Source of the DNA: HGM13634 sp045537285
GTDB taxonomy: Bacteria; Bacillota; Clostridia; TANB77; CAG-508
DNA length: 24,688 nucleotides
Reading direction: 5' to 3'
Assembly: GCA_045537285.1 (NCBI GenBank)
Contig: JAZSPC010000003.1
Span: 1 to 24,688, forward strand
The stretch's first letter is position 1; each line of letters opens with the position of its first letter. Below the pieces are notes generated by a model, which saw only the letters and a program-made list of their open reading frames with translations, was not told the origin of the DNA and did not search any database. The translations under genes were made by a program, and so were the position numbers. Below are positions 1 to 8,614 of this stretch, piece after piece.

Positions 1-1
1 G

Positions 2-574
2 TTATTTATTAAAAAATTAGTAATATTAAATAAAATAAATGTAGGAGTTTTAAGAGACTCTAAAATATTAATAGGTTACTTAGTAAATTACAATAAATCT
101 AATAAACAACATAATGATTTTATATCTGCTATCAACGCTATATTTTATAATAATCATTATGATAGATATAACTATATATATGATACTGTTTGTGATTATC
201 TAGATAATAATTTTTATGGAAAAAACTTATGTGATTTTAAAAATGATAAATGTGCAGAGAAAACAAATACAACTTCAACAACTGGTTGTTGTAGACATTA
301 TAAATCTAAATTATTGGGACCTCTTTCAAAGTTAACAGTATGTGAATACTTAACAAAAAGCCATACTTGTAGTGCAAAATGTATTTCATGCAAATTGTTT
401 ACTTGTGATTATTTAAAAAAGAAAGGCATTGAATTTAAAGTTAAAGATATTTTATTACTAAATGTATTCTTTAATCCTATACAAAAGTATTTTATTAAGT
501 ATAAAGTATTTACACCTAAACACAAAATATTAAAAACGCTTTTGTTTTTTAACTACAATATAATTAATTTTTAA
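2..574 (+). CDS. Cysteine-rich hypothetical protein, 5' end outside the window
   Basis: The frame is open from base 2 to the TAA at 572-574, giving at least 190 residues; the true start lies upstream of the window. A TTG at 314 could be read as a start but has no ribosome binding site and would discard conserved-looking sequence, so I treat the gene as truncated by the window edge. The visible protein has many cysteines in pairs: a CC about half-way along and a later cluster of the form CxxxCxxCxxxxC before KKKGI. This resembles a metal-binding (zinc or Fe-S) cluster. The C-terminal 60 residues are basic and hydrophobic without a clear membrane span. I do not recognise a named function. A rho-independent terminator begins right after the stop, so it is the last gene of its transcript. 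Confidence 0.6.
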   Translation, partial: LFIKKLVILNKINVGVLRDSKILIGYLVNYNKSNKQHNDFISAINAIFYNNHYDRYNYIYDTVCDYLDNNFYGKNLCDFKNDKCAEKTNTTSTTGCCRHYKSKLLGPLSKLTVCEYLTKSHTCSAKCISCKLFTCDYLKKKGIEFKVKDILLLNVFFNPIQKYFIKYKVFTPKHKILKTLLFFNYNIINF

Positions 575-602
575 ACACTTACTAAAACGTAAGTGTTTTT
601 TA
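575..602 (+). terminator. Rho-independent terminator of the cysteine-rich gene
   Basis: The 8-bp stem ACACTTAC (575-582) / GTAAGTGT (589-596) has a 6-nt loop and a T run. It begins directly after the stop codon. Confidence 0.85.
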
Positions 603-661
603 TATACATGATTTAAACATCTCCTAGTTTTTAACACAATTAAAAACAAGTTTTGAAAACG

Positions 662-708
662 TCTAAAAAACAAAAATTGAGAGTAGTCGATGTTGTATCG
701 CTACTCTC
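662..708 (-). terminator. Terminator downstream of tRNA-Arg
   Basis: Stem GAGAGTAG (679-686) pairs with CTACTCTC (701-708), with further pairing (TCGAT/ATCG-like) inside the loop. On the minus strand the hairpin is followed by AATTTTTGTTTTTT. It lies just 3' of the tRNA on that strand. Confidence 0.8.
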
Positions 709-716
709 TAAGGTTT

Positions 717-793
<77 letters not shown>

Positions 794-820
794 ATTTGTT
801 TTTTGCTAAACGCATATATT

Positions 821-849
821 ATAATAGCACTTTTTTTAACTCTTGTCAA
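821..849 (-). promoter_or_regulatory. Promoter of tRNA-Arg
   Basis: On the minus strand, a perfect -35 TTGACA (844-849) and -10 TATTAT (821-826) are separated by exactly 17 bp, about 28 bp upstream of the tRNA 5' end. Confidence 0.8.
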
Positions 850-892
850 TTGTATTATTTGAAAAAATTTACTTTTTATACGAAATCCCCCA

Positions 893-996
893 TTTTCGAC
901 AAATTTCACGCTTATTTTATGTTATATTACATATGTATTACATAAATATTTTTTTTATGTTACAAATCGAAAAAACACACGTCTTTGGTATATAAT
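893..996 (+). promoter_or_regulatory. Promoter and operator-like region upstream of the NRPS gene
   Basis: A TATAAT at 991-996 would place the transcript start near 1003, about 40 nt before the ATG, but no good -35 lies 17 bp upstream, which suggests an activator-dependent or weak promoter. Further up are three copies of TTTATGTWAYA: direct at about 917, inverted at 934-948 and direct at about 955. The first two form an imperfect dyad with 7-bp arms TTTATGT/ACATAAA (917-946). With the tRNA-Arg gene and its signals, this accounts for the gene-free stretch 575-1043. Confidence 0.45.
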
Positions 997-1043
997 AAGT
1001 GTGTATATTTATGCGAAGACGTCAAATAGGGAGGCTAATAATT

Positions 1044-4000
1044 ATGGGGCATTTATTAACTAATCCACAAAATTCAATATGGCTTACAGAAAAGTTTTTT
1101 AAAGGAACTTCAGTTAATAATATATGTGGTTACGTATATATTAAAGATGAAGTTAATTTTGATGTGCTTAAAAAGTCTATTAATGAATTAGTTAAAACAA
1201 ATGATAGCATGAGATTTAAGTTTAAAGAAGAGAATAACTCTTGTGTTCAATACGAGAATTCTTATGAAGAATTTGATATTGAAACTTTCGATTTTTCTTC
1301 CGAAAGTGATATGGAGAAAAAAGCATTAGAAATGGCAAATCAACCGTTCTCTTTTGAAAACAACTTTTTATTTAAATTTATATTATTTAAACTTCCAAAT
1401 AATTCTGGTGGATTTATTGTTACTGTTCACCATATTATTGGAGATTCTTGGACACTTGGTTTAATTGCAAAAGAAGTAACCGGAATTTATTCAAGCCTTT
1501 TAAATAATACTTATGAAGAAAAACAATTTCCTTCATACATAAATTATATAAATAATGAAAATGAATATATAAATAGTGAAAAATATATAAAAGATAAATT
1601 TTACTGGGATGAAGTATTTACAACAGTTCCAGAAGTAGCATCTATTCCTTCTATGAAAGATAATAAAAATATTTCTCATTCATGCAAAGGTGCAAGAGAA
1701 AAATTTATTATTCCACAAAAAGAAATTAGTAAAATAAAAGAATTTTGTACAAACAACAAAATTTCTATATATAACTTTTTTATGGCTATTTACTCTTTAT
1801 ACTTAGGCAGAGTAAGTAATTTAGATGACTTTGTAATTGGAACACCAATTTTAAATAGAACAAATTTTGATCAAAAACATACTATGGGTATGTTTATTAG
1901 CACTGCTCCTTTAAGAATTAATTTAGACCACGAATTATCATTTATAGATTTTAGTAAAAATATAGCAAGCAATTCTATGTCTTTGTTAAGACATCAAAAA
2001 TATCCATATCAAGCTATATTGGAAGATTTAAGAAAAAAAGATGCTAATATTCCAAATCTATACAACGTAGTTTTATCTTATCAGATTACCAAAACAGTAG
2101 AAGAAGAAAATAATATTAAATATATAACTGATTGGGTATTTAACGGAAATTGTGCAGATGAGCTTCAAATACATTTATTTGACTTACACAGAGAAGATTC
2201 AATCACTGTTGCGTATGATTATAAATCTGAAAAATATGATGAACAAGATATAAAAGATTTACACGCAAGAATTCTAACAATTATTAATCAAGTTATAGAT
2301 AACAATGATATTTTATTAAAAAATATTGAAATTGTTACACCAGAAGAAAAACACAAAATATTATATGAATTTAATGATACATCAGTAGATTATCCACGAG
2401 ATAAAACAATAGTGGATTTATTTGAAGAGCAAGTGGAAAAAACTCCTGATAATATCGCTGTTGTTTTTGAAGACCAAAATTTAACTTACAAAGAATTAAA
2501 CAAGAAAGCTAATCAGTTAGCTAGATACATGATTCAAAATGGTGTCCAATACCAAGATGTTATCGGTTTAAGAATGGATAAAAGCTTAGAAATGATAATA
2601 GGTATTATTGCTATTATAAAAGCTGGATGCTGTTATTTGCCTTTTAACATGGCTTATCCAGATGATAGAGTCAATTACATGTTAGAAGACAGTAATTGCA
2701 AAATACTACTAACTTTAAACAAATCAAATGATATTAAGTATTTTACAAAAAATTTAAATATTGATTTAAGTAATACTTCTATTTATCAAGGAAATTCTGA
2801 TAATCTTGGTACTAAAATATCACCAGAAGATTTAATATATATAATTTATACTTCTGGTTCTACTGGTAAGCCAAAAGGTGCTATGTTATGTCATAGAAAC
2901 GTTGTACGTTTAATGAAAAATAATAAATATCTTTTTGATTTTTCAGAAAACGATATTTGGACTATGTTTCATTCTGTCGCTTTTGACTTTTCTGTTTGGG
3001 AGATGTATGGTGCTCTATTATATGGCGGAAAACTAATTTTAGTGGCAGATGATATTGCAAGAAATCCTCAACTTTTCTTAGATTTATTAAGAAAAGAACA
3101 AGTTACTATATTAAACCAAACACCTTCTTATTTTTACAATTTACAAGATTTAGAATTAAGTATGGATAGCTCAGATCTAAAATTAAGATATATTATATAT
3201 GGCGGAGAAGCTCTTAATCCTCTCCTAATTAAACCATGGAAACAAAAATATAATTCTACTAAACTAATTAATATGTATGGAATAACTGAAACTACCGTAC
3301 ACGTTACTTTTAAAGAATTATTTAACAAAGATCTAAATTCTAGTAGCTCTTTAATCGGAAAACCAATTCCTACTTTAAAAGTTTATGTATTAGATAAAAA
3401 CTTGAATTTACAGCCATATAACGCGATAGGCCAATTATGTGTAGCTGGTGATGGTGTCTGCGTTGGTTACTTAAATAGACCAGATTTAAATTCTACTAAA
3501 TTTATTGATAACCCATTTGATACTAGCGAAAAAATATATCTTTCTGGTGATAATGGTTTTTTATCTAATTCTGGCAATTTATATTATAACGGAAGAATTG
3601 ATAATCAATTTAAACTTAGAGGATTTAGAATCGAATTAGATGAAATAGAATCAAAAATTTTATCTAATCCGTGTATCTCAAAATGTATTGTATTACCTAA
3701 GAAAGTAGATAATAAAGATACACAATTAATAGCATATATCGTTTGTAATAAAGATATTGCAATTTCAGAATTAAAAAATTATTTATATAATCTACTACCT
3801 ACATATATGATACCAAGTCATTTTGTTAAATTAAAATCTATACCTTTAACACCTAACGGAAAAGCAGATAGAAAAAAATTATTGTCAATTGATATTGTTT
3901 TAGACAATACTACTCCATATGTTGCTCCTAGAAATAAATTTGAAGAAGATTTTATTTCTGTGGTAGAAAACAGTGTAAACATATCAGGTATAGGAATAGA

Positions 4001-5312
4001 GCACAATCTACTTGATATTGGTACAGATTCATTAACTTTAATGAGAATTTCAGTAGAATTGCTAAACAAATCATATATTATAAACATTCAAGATATATAT
4101 GAATATAAAACAATAAGAAATATTAGTGACAATTTAAGCAATTTACACAATAGTAATAATGTTGAAAAATTAGAACCTATTACTTTTAATTTTGACGAAA
4201 CTTTTAGTTACAATAATAATATTGCAAAAAATATTTTATTAACAGGTGCTACTGGTTTCTTAGGATCACATTTATTATATGATATCATTAAAAATTCTTC
4301 TGCAACTGTTTATTGTTTAGTAAGAAATAAAAATAATAAAACAGGTAAAGAAAGACTTGCTAAAAAATTAAATTACTATTTCAAAACTGAGCTTGACGAA
4401 TACATGGATTCTAGAATTAAAGTAATTGAAGGAGATATAACTTTTGAAAAATTAGGTCTTTCAGAAGATACTTATAATTATTTAACCAATAACTTAGACA
4501 CAGTTATACATTCTGCTGCTTTGGTTAGTCACTATGGTTCAAGTTCTATATTTAAAAAAATGAATGTCCAAGGTACAAGTAATGTTGTTGATTTTTGTGC
4601 AAATAATAATATAAAATTAAACTATATATCTACTATATCAGTAACGGGAGAATCTGTTGATTCTGTCAATAATTCTGTTATATTTGATGAACATTCTTTA
4701 TATATTGGTCAAAACTATTCAGACAATATATATATAAAGACTAAATTTGAAGCAGAAAAGCTTATTGTTAACGCCATTAAAGATAAAAAATTAAATGCAA
4801 CAATTTATCGTCTTGGAAACATTACTGCTAGATATAACGACTTTAAGTTTCAAGAAAACGAAACAGACAACGCATTTTTAAATAGGATGAAATCTTTAAT
4901 TACATTAGGCGCTTTTCCAGAATCATATTTAGATAGATTAATTGATTTTAGCCCTGTTGATTATTGTAGTAGAATTATTAATAAAATATCTTTTGAATCA
5001 AATAGTGATAATAAGATATTCCATATTTATAATAATAACACTATTAAAGTTTCTAAAATACTAGATATCTTTAAACAACAAGGATATAATTTTAAAATTC
5101 TATCAAATAAAGATTTTATAAAATTTATATCCTCAACATCATCTAATAAAGATAAACTAGGAATTATTAATGATATTACTAGCCAACATTTAGATATAAA
5201 AAATAATATAATTATAAAATCAGATTTTACTAAAACATTTATTAATAAACTAAATATTGATTGGCCAGAGATAAATACCGAATATATTTTAAAATTTTTA
5301 AAAGGAGATTAA
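1044..5312 (+). CDS. Single-module NRPS, C-A(Thr)-T-R, with terminal reductase release
   Basis: A 1422-residue non-ribosomal peptide synthetase with four domains. Condensation: HHIIGDS at 129-135, active-site H130 and D134. Adenylation: SGSTGKPKG 604-612, FDFS 647-650, MYGITETT 744-751, PNGK 937-940. Carrier: GTDSL with the phosphopantetheine serine S996. C-terminal thioester reductase, SDR-type: TGATGFLG 1067-1074 and YIKTK 1230-1234. The pocket residues read by alignment to GrsA are D F W N I G M V H K, the classical threonine code. Predicted chemistry: load Thr, acylate its amine through the C domain, then reductively release an aldehyde or alcohol with NAD(P)H. The acyl donor is unknown: no loading module, acyl-CoA ligase or phosphopantetheinyl transferase lies in the window. 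I chose ATG 1044 because GGGAGG (1029-1034) is well spaced before it; an upstream in-frame GTG (999) has no such site. The downstream kinase starts 1 nt after the stop. Confidence 0.93.
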   Translation: MGHLLTNPQNSIWLTEKFFKGTSVNNICGYVYIKDEVNFDVLKKSINELVKTNDSMRFKFKEENNSCVQYENSYEEFDIETFDFSSESDMEKKALEMANQPFSFENNFLFKFILFKLPNNSGGFIVTVHHIIGDSWTLGLIAKEVTGIYSSLLNNTYEEKQFPSYINYINNENEYINSEKYIKDKFYWDEVFTTVPEVASIPSMKDNKNISHSCKGAREKFIIPQKEISKIKEFCTNNKISIYNFFMAIYSLYLGRVSNLDDFVIGTPILNRTNFDQKHTMGMFISTAPLRINLDHELSFIDFSKNIASNSMSLLRHQKYPYQAILEDLRKKDANIPNLYNVVLSYQITKTVEEENNIKYITDWVFNGNCADELQIHLFDLHREDSITVAYDYKSEKYDEQDIKDLHARILTIINQVIDNNDILLKNIEIVTPEEKHKILYEFNDTSVDYPRDKTIVDLFEEQVEKTPDNIAVVFEDQNLTYKELNKKANQLARYMIQNGVQYQDVIGLRMDKSLEMIIGIIAIIKAGCCYLPFNMAYPDDRVNYMLEDSNCKILLTLNKSNDIKYFTKNLNIDLSNTSIYQGNSDNLGTKISPEDLIYIIYTSGSTGKPKGAMLCHRNVVRLMKNNKYLFDFSENDIWTMFHSVAFDFSVWEMYGALLYGGKLILVADDIARNPQLFLDLLRKEQVTILNQTPSYFYNLQDLELSMDSSDLKLRYIIYGGEALNPLLIKPWKQKYNSTKLINMYGITETTVHVTFKELFNKDLNSSSSLIGKPIPTLKVYVLDKNLNLQPYNAIGQLCVAGDGVCVGYLNRPDLNSTKFIDNPFDTSEKIYLSGDNGFLSNSGNLYYNGRIDNQFKLRGFRIELDEIESKILSNPCISKCIVLPKKVDNKDTQLIAYIVCNKDIAISELKNYLYNLLPTYMIPSHFVKLKSIPLTPNGKADRKKLLSIDIVLDNTTPYVAPRNKFEEDFISVVENSVNISGIGIEHNLLDIGTDSLTLMRISVELLNKSYIINIQDIYEYKTIRNISDNLSNLHNSNNVEKLEPITFNFDETFSYNNNIAKNILLTGATGFLGSHLLYDIIKNSSATVYCLVRNKNNKTGKERLAKKLNYYFKTELDEYMDSRIKVIEGDITFEKLGLSEDTYNYLTNNLDTVIHSAALVSHYGSSSIFKKMNVQGTSNVVDFCANNNIKLNYISTISVTGESVDSVNNSVIFDEHSLYIGQNYSDNIYIKTKFEAEKLIVNAIKDKKLNATIYRLGNITARYNDFKFQENETDNAFLNRMKSLITLGAFPESYLDRLIDFSPVDYCSRIINKISFESNSDNKIFHIYNNNTIKVSKILDIFKQQGYNFKILSNKDFIKFISSTSSNKDKLGIINDITSQHLDIKNNIIIKSDFTKTFINKLNIDWPEINTEYILKFLKGD

Positions 5313-5313
5313 T

Positions 5314-7317
5314 ATGTTAAAAAACGCTAAATCAACTACCAAGATTTTTATTATTTACTTTTCAATACAAGTAATCATAGCATTAATACTATACCCACTA
5401 TTACCAACACTCTTAAATTATCCACCCGACAGTATTGATAATAATTTTCAAGCTGAATTAGGTGAATTACATTATACAAAACAATATATATTATTATTAT
5501 TTGCTATTATTTTAATAAACTCTATTTTTCTTTATATGAAATTACGTAAAATAAATATATACACACGCCAACTAGAAAAGAAACCTTCTGTTCAATTAAT
5601 AAATAAATTAAAATATCTTTATTTATATACACCTATAATAATATATTTTATAGAAATAGGTATTCCTTTAATTTTATTACCTGTATTGTTTATTATGCTT
5701 AGTGCTTTACCAATAGCAATCTTTAAAATATGTCTAGTTTATATATCTTTCTTTATGTTATGTGCCATCATAAGTTTTGTATTTTCGAAGAAAGAGTTTA
5801 AAAACGCTTTGGTTGATTTACATGAAAAATATCCTAGTTTAACAAATACATCATATATGCCTAGTAGTAAAATATCTTCCAACTCTTTAAAAGTTTCTTT
5901 ATTACAACAACTCGTTCCACTAATTTTGGTTGTTGTTGTACTAATATCATTAATTGCGTATGTTCAATCATCAAAAGAAACAGGAAATATTTTATACAAA
6001 CATTATGAAAGTTATTTAAATGATAATTATACTACTATTTCTGCTAATTATAGAAATCCTAATATGATTTTTAGAAAAATTAAATTGTTAGATGATAACC
6101 ATACTGCATTTATAATAAAAGATAATTATAGTTATATAACTTCAAACAATTCTGAATTATCAGATTTCTTTGTTAAATATGTGATAGAAAAGTCTGAATC
6201 ACAATCAGGTAGAGCCTATGATTATTATTGTGTAAGTGCAGAAGGCACTTGTATACAAATACAAGATGGTAACAATAAATATTATATTGGTGTATATTAT
6301 AGTACTGAAAGTTTAACACTATTTTACTTTATTTTAATTGTAGGCATATTCTTCTTTGTATTCTCTATAATTGTATTAACCTATATAATTACAACTTTGG
6401 TTAAAGATATAGAACATGTTTCTAATAACCTTGAAAATATTGTTCATCATAATTCACACTCAACAAAACTTCCTTTAACTTCAAATGATGAAATTAAAAA
6501 GTTGGTTGTAGCTTTTAATGAAATACAGGATATGACAACAAACAACATAGAAAAAATTAAATCAAATCAAGAATTACTTATGGAAAAAGAACGTTTAGCA
6601 TCACTTGGTCAAATGATTGGTGGTATTGCACACAACTTAAAAACACCAATAATGTCAATTGCTGGTGCAGCAGAAGGTTTAACAGACTTAACAAAAGAAT
6701 ATGATATATCAATTGGTGACCCTTCTGTCACAAATGAAGACCATCACGCAATTGTTAAAGATATGAATGAATGGATTGAAAAAGTAAAAACACACGCATC
6801 ATATATGTCAGATGTAATTACAGCTGTTAAAGGACAAGCAGTCGCATTTGCAGAAACAAAATCTGACACATTTACTATTTCTGAATTATTAACACATATT
6901 GATGTTTTAATGAAACACGAATTAAAAAATGCTTTAATATATTTAAATACATCTGTATTAGTACCAGAAACTCTTTCTATTAAAGGAAATATTAATAGCT
7001 TAGTACAAGTTATTAATAATATAATTTCAAATGCTATTCAGGCCTATGGTGGACAAACAAATAAAAATATAGATTTTATTATTAAATTAAAAGATAATAA
7101 TTTAGTATTTTCTATACAAGATTATGGCTGTGGAATGCCTAAAAAAGTACAAGATAAATTATTTAAAGAAATGATAACAACAAAAGGGAAAAACGGTACT
7201 GGACTTGGTTTATTTATGTCTTACTCAAATATACGTGCTCATTTTAATGGAAATATGAGCTTTGAATCAGAAGAAGGAAAAGGTACAAGATTTGATCTAA
7301 CTATACCATTAAATTAA
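5314..7317 (+). CDS. Membrane sensor histidine kinase coupled to the NRPS gene
   Basis: A 667-residue kinase. Hydrophobic segments lie at about 11-34, 58-76, 103-131, 133-157, 198-216 and 335-360. A roughly 118-residue soluble region (217-334) between the last two is probably the extracellular sensor. A HAMP-like linker (361-412) and a coiled coil follow, then the H-box LGQMIGGIAHNLKTP with phospho-acceptor H440, N-box N573, G1 DYGCGMP 603-609 and G2 GTGLGL 628-633. All catalytic boxes look intact. The first four membrane segments form an extra N-terminal membrane domain not seen in simple kinases, and may sense a membrane-soluble ligand. The Shine-Dalgarno AAAGGAGA lies inside the end of the NRPS gene and the ATG is 1 nt after its TAA, so translation is probably coupled. 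No response regulator is adjacent; the nearest is the REC-HD-GYP gene at 10674. Confidence 0.92.
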   Translation: MLKNAKSTTKIFIIYFSIQVIIALILYPLLPTLLNYPPDSIDNNFQAELGELHYTKQYILLLFAIILINSIFLYMKLRKINIYTRQLEKKPSVQLINKLKYLYLYTPIIIYFIEIGIPLILLPVLFIMLSALPIAIFKICLVYISFFMLCAIISFVFSKKEFKNALVDLHEKYPSLTNTSYMPSSKISSNSLKVSLLQQLVPLILVVVVLISLIAYVQSSKETGNILYKHYESYLNDNYTTISANYRNPNMIFRKIKLLDDNHTAFIIKDNYSYITSNNSELSDFFVKYVIEKSESQSGRAYDYYCVSAEGTCIQIQDGNNKYYIGVYYSTESLTLFYFILIVGIFFFVFSIIVLTYIITTLVKDIEHVSNNLENIVHHNSHSTKLPLTSNDEIKKLVVAFNEIQDMTTNNIEKIKSNQELLMEKERLASLGQMIGGIAHNLKTPIMSIAGAAEGLTDLTKEYDISIGDPSVTNEDHHAIVKDMNEWIEKVKTHASYMSDVITAVKGQAVAFAETKSDTFTISELLTHIDVLMKHELKNALIYLNTSVLVPETLSIKGNINSLVQVINNIISNAIQAYGGQTNKNIDFIIKLKDNNLVFSIQDYGCGMPKKVQDKLFKEMITTKGKNGTGLGLFMSYSNIRAHFNGNMSFESEEGKGTRFDLTIPLN

Positions 7318-7326
7318 TAAAAATTT

Positions 7327-7350
7327 AAAGAGTAGCTTCTGCTACTCTTT
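7327..7350. terminator. Bidirectional terminator between the kinase and MazG-like genes
   Basis: A perfect 10-bp stem AAAGAGTAGC (7327-7336) / GCTACTCTTT (7341-7350) with loop TTCT and T-rich tails on both sides. It covers the stop codon of the minus-strand gene. Confidence 0.8.
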
Positions 7351-7701
7351 ATTATTTGTCCATTTTCTCTCCACATTTATTTTTTCTTTATCAATAATAG
7401 CTTTATATAAATCTATATTTAGAATATTACAAATATTAGTAAGTACTATGAATATATCTGCTACCTCTTCTTCAATTTCTGTATAATTCTTTAATTTATT
7501 GTTATCTATTGTTCCATTTGGCAACTTTTTTCTAATAGCCTTTGCAAGTTCTCCTGTTTCTTCTAATAATAAAAGCATTTCTTCTTGAATACTTTTATCT
7601 GAAAAGCCCCTTATTTCTATTACTTTTTTTATATATTCTTGTAACTCTACTAAACTTGTTTTCTCATTTAAGTTATTAAGTAAATCTATTTGTTCTTGCA
7701 T
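7342..7701 (-). CDS. MazG-like nucleoside triphosphate pyrophosphohydrolase
   Basis: A 119-residue all-helical protein of the MazG/dUTPase-like superfamily, which cleaves (d)NTPs to NMP and pyrophosphate using Mg2+. The metal-binding pattern is present: EETGE around E48-E51 and EEEVAD with E79 and D82. Its length suits a single-domain house-cleaning or phage-type MazG rather than the two-domain E. coli enzyme. The start at 7701 is chosen because GGAG precedes it by 8 nt; the ATG at 7728 would lie upstream of that site. It is the last gene of the DinD/Bro-N/MazG minus-strand operon, 38 bp after the Bro-N stop, and its stop lies in the terminator hairpin. Substrate cannot be told from sequence; roles in dNTP-pool sanitation or in phage conflict are both possible. 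Confidence 0.8.
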   Translation of the reverse strand: MQEQIDLLNNLNEKTSLVELQEYIKKVIEIRGFSDKSIQEEMLLLLEETGELAKAIRKKLPNGTIDNNKLKNYTEIEEEVADIFIVLTNICNILNIDLYKAIIDKEKINVERKWTNNKE

Positions 7702-7739
7702 AATATTTTCTCCTTTTCTTAAAAACATTATATCATAAT

Positions 7740-8588
7740 TTATTGTGTTAACAACACTTTACCTTTTTCTTCTCTTATTTCTTTCGCATTTTTATCAGAT
7801 AATATCTTTTTACCAGAAGCCTTTTCTATTTGTTCTCTGGCTATTTTTGCAATTGTACCACCTTGTATTACAGTATTTTTAGATTCTTCAAAGCCATTTG
7901 GATTTGTTCCTTTTGAAATCTCTGTTGAAGATGTTTCTGCCAACATATTTAGTACAAGTTCCATATTAGTCATATTATCTCTTAAATTTTCTTTTTTTAA
8001 ACCTTTTAAATTCTTATATTCTTTTACAGAATAACCACTCCACGTTTGAGTTAAAATATTAGTTAACACTGCAAAATCTCTTTGCGAATTTATTCCGCTT
8101 CTTTGCAATTCATCTGTAAATTCTTTTCTAACATCAATCGTTTTTAATCTTTGATTTATCCATTCCTCTGAATATCCTTTTATTCTGTATATTTCTAATG
8201 CTCTATTAATTGTAATTTCTGGGTCATATGTTTCATCTATTCTTTCTCTTCCTACTTTTGCAAGCCATAATTTAAATGGCTCTGCCTTTTTAGATGGTAT
8301 TGATTGAATTAATCTCAATATTTGTTCTGTATTCATTACATCCGTTTTATAATATTTACCATCGGCAGATTTCATTTTCAGTTGGTTAGTATTACTAACC
8401 AACTGACTTCCTTCTTGAATTAACTTGTTTTTTAACCACTTCCAGTAATTCTTTGATTTTTGATAGTCATTATCTGTTAATATACTAACAATATCTACAA
8501 CGGAAAAATACCACTTTTCTTGTTCATCATTCCAAATTGTTCTTACACTATTATCTTCAAATAATTTAATACTATTTTCACTATTCAT
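7740..8588 (-). CDS. Bro-N domain protein (antirepressor-like, DinD-related)
   Basis: A 282-residue protein. The first ~115 residues match the Bro-N fold found in phage antirepressors and baculovirus BRO proteins (IWNDEQEKWYFSVVDIVSIL, then LWLAKVGRERIDE). The remaining part runs parallel to the C-terminal half of the neighbouring DinD: a G-Y-x-V/x-V-x-E/I-x-KNLK segment, then M-x-x-x-EL-x-x-N and a terminal helix-rich section, so the two genes look like diverged tandem paralogues. Bro-N domains usually bind DNA; the C-terminal role is unknown. The start at 8588 has AAAGGAGG just upstream; the longer frame from 8615 begins in the DinD stop region and has no such site. It is the middle gene of the operon. 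Confidence is high for the family and low for function. Confidence 0.8.
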   Translation of the reverse strand: MNSENSIKLFEDNSVRTIWNDEQEKWYFSVVDIVSILTDNDYQKSKNYWKWLKNKLIQEGSQLVSNTNQLKMKSADGKYYKTDVMNTEQILRLIQSIPSKKAEPFKLWLAKVGRERIDETYDPEITINRALEIYRIKGYSEEWINQRLKTIDVRKEFTDELQRSGINSQRDFAVLTNILTQTWSGYSVKEYKNLKGLKKENLRDNMTNMELVLNMLAETSSTEISKGTNPNGFEESKNTVIQGGTIAKIAREQIEKASGKKILSDKNAKEIREEKGKVLLTQ

Positions 8589-8614
8589 AATATTGCCTCC
8601 TTTGTTAAAACACA

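Noticed and set aside
314..574. Short 86-residue gene starting at TTG 314
   Set aside because: The same frame is open from base 2, TTG 314 has no ribosome binding site, and upstream residues continue the cysteine pattern.
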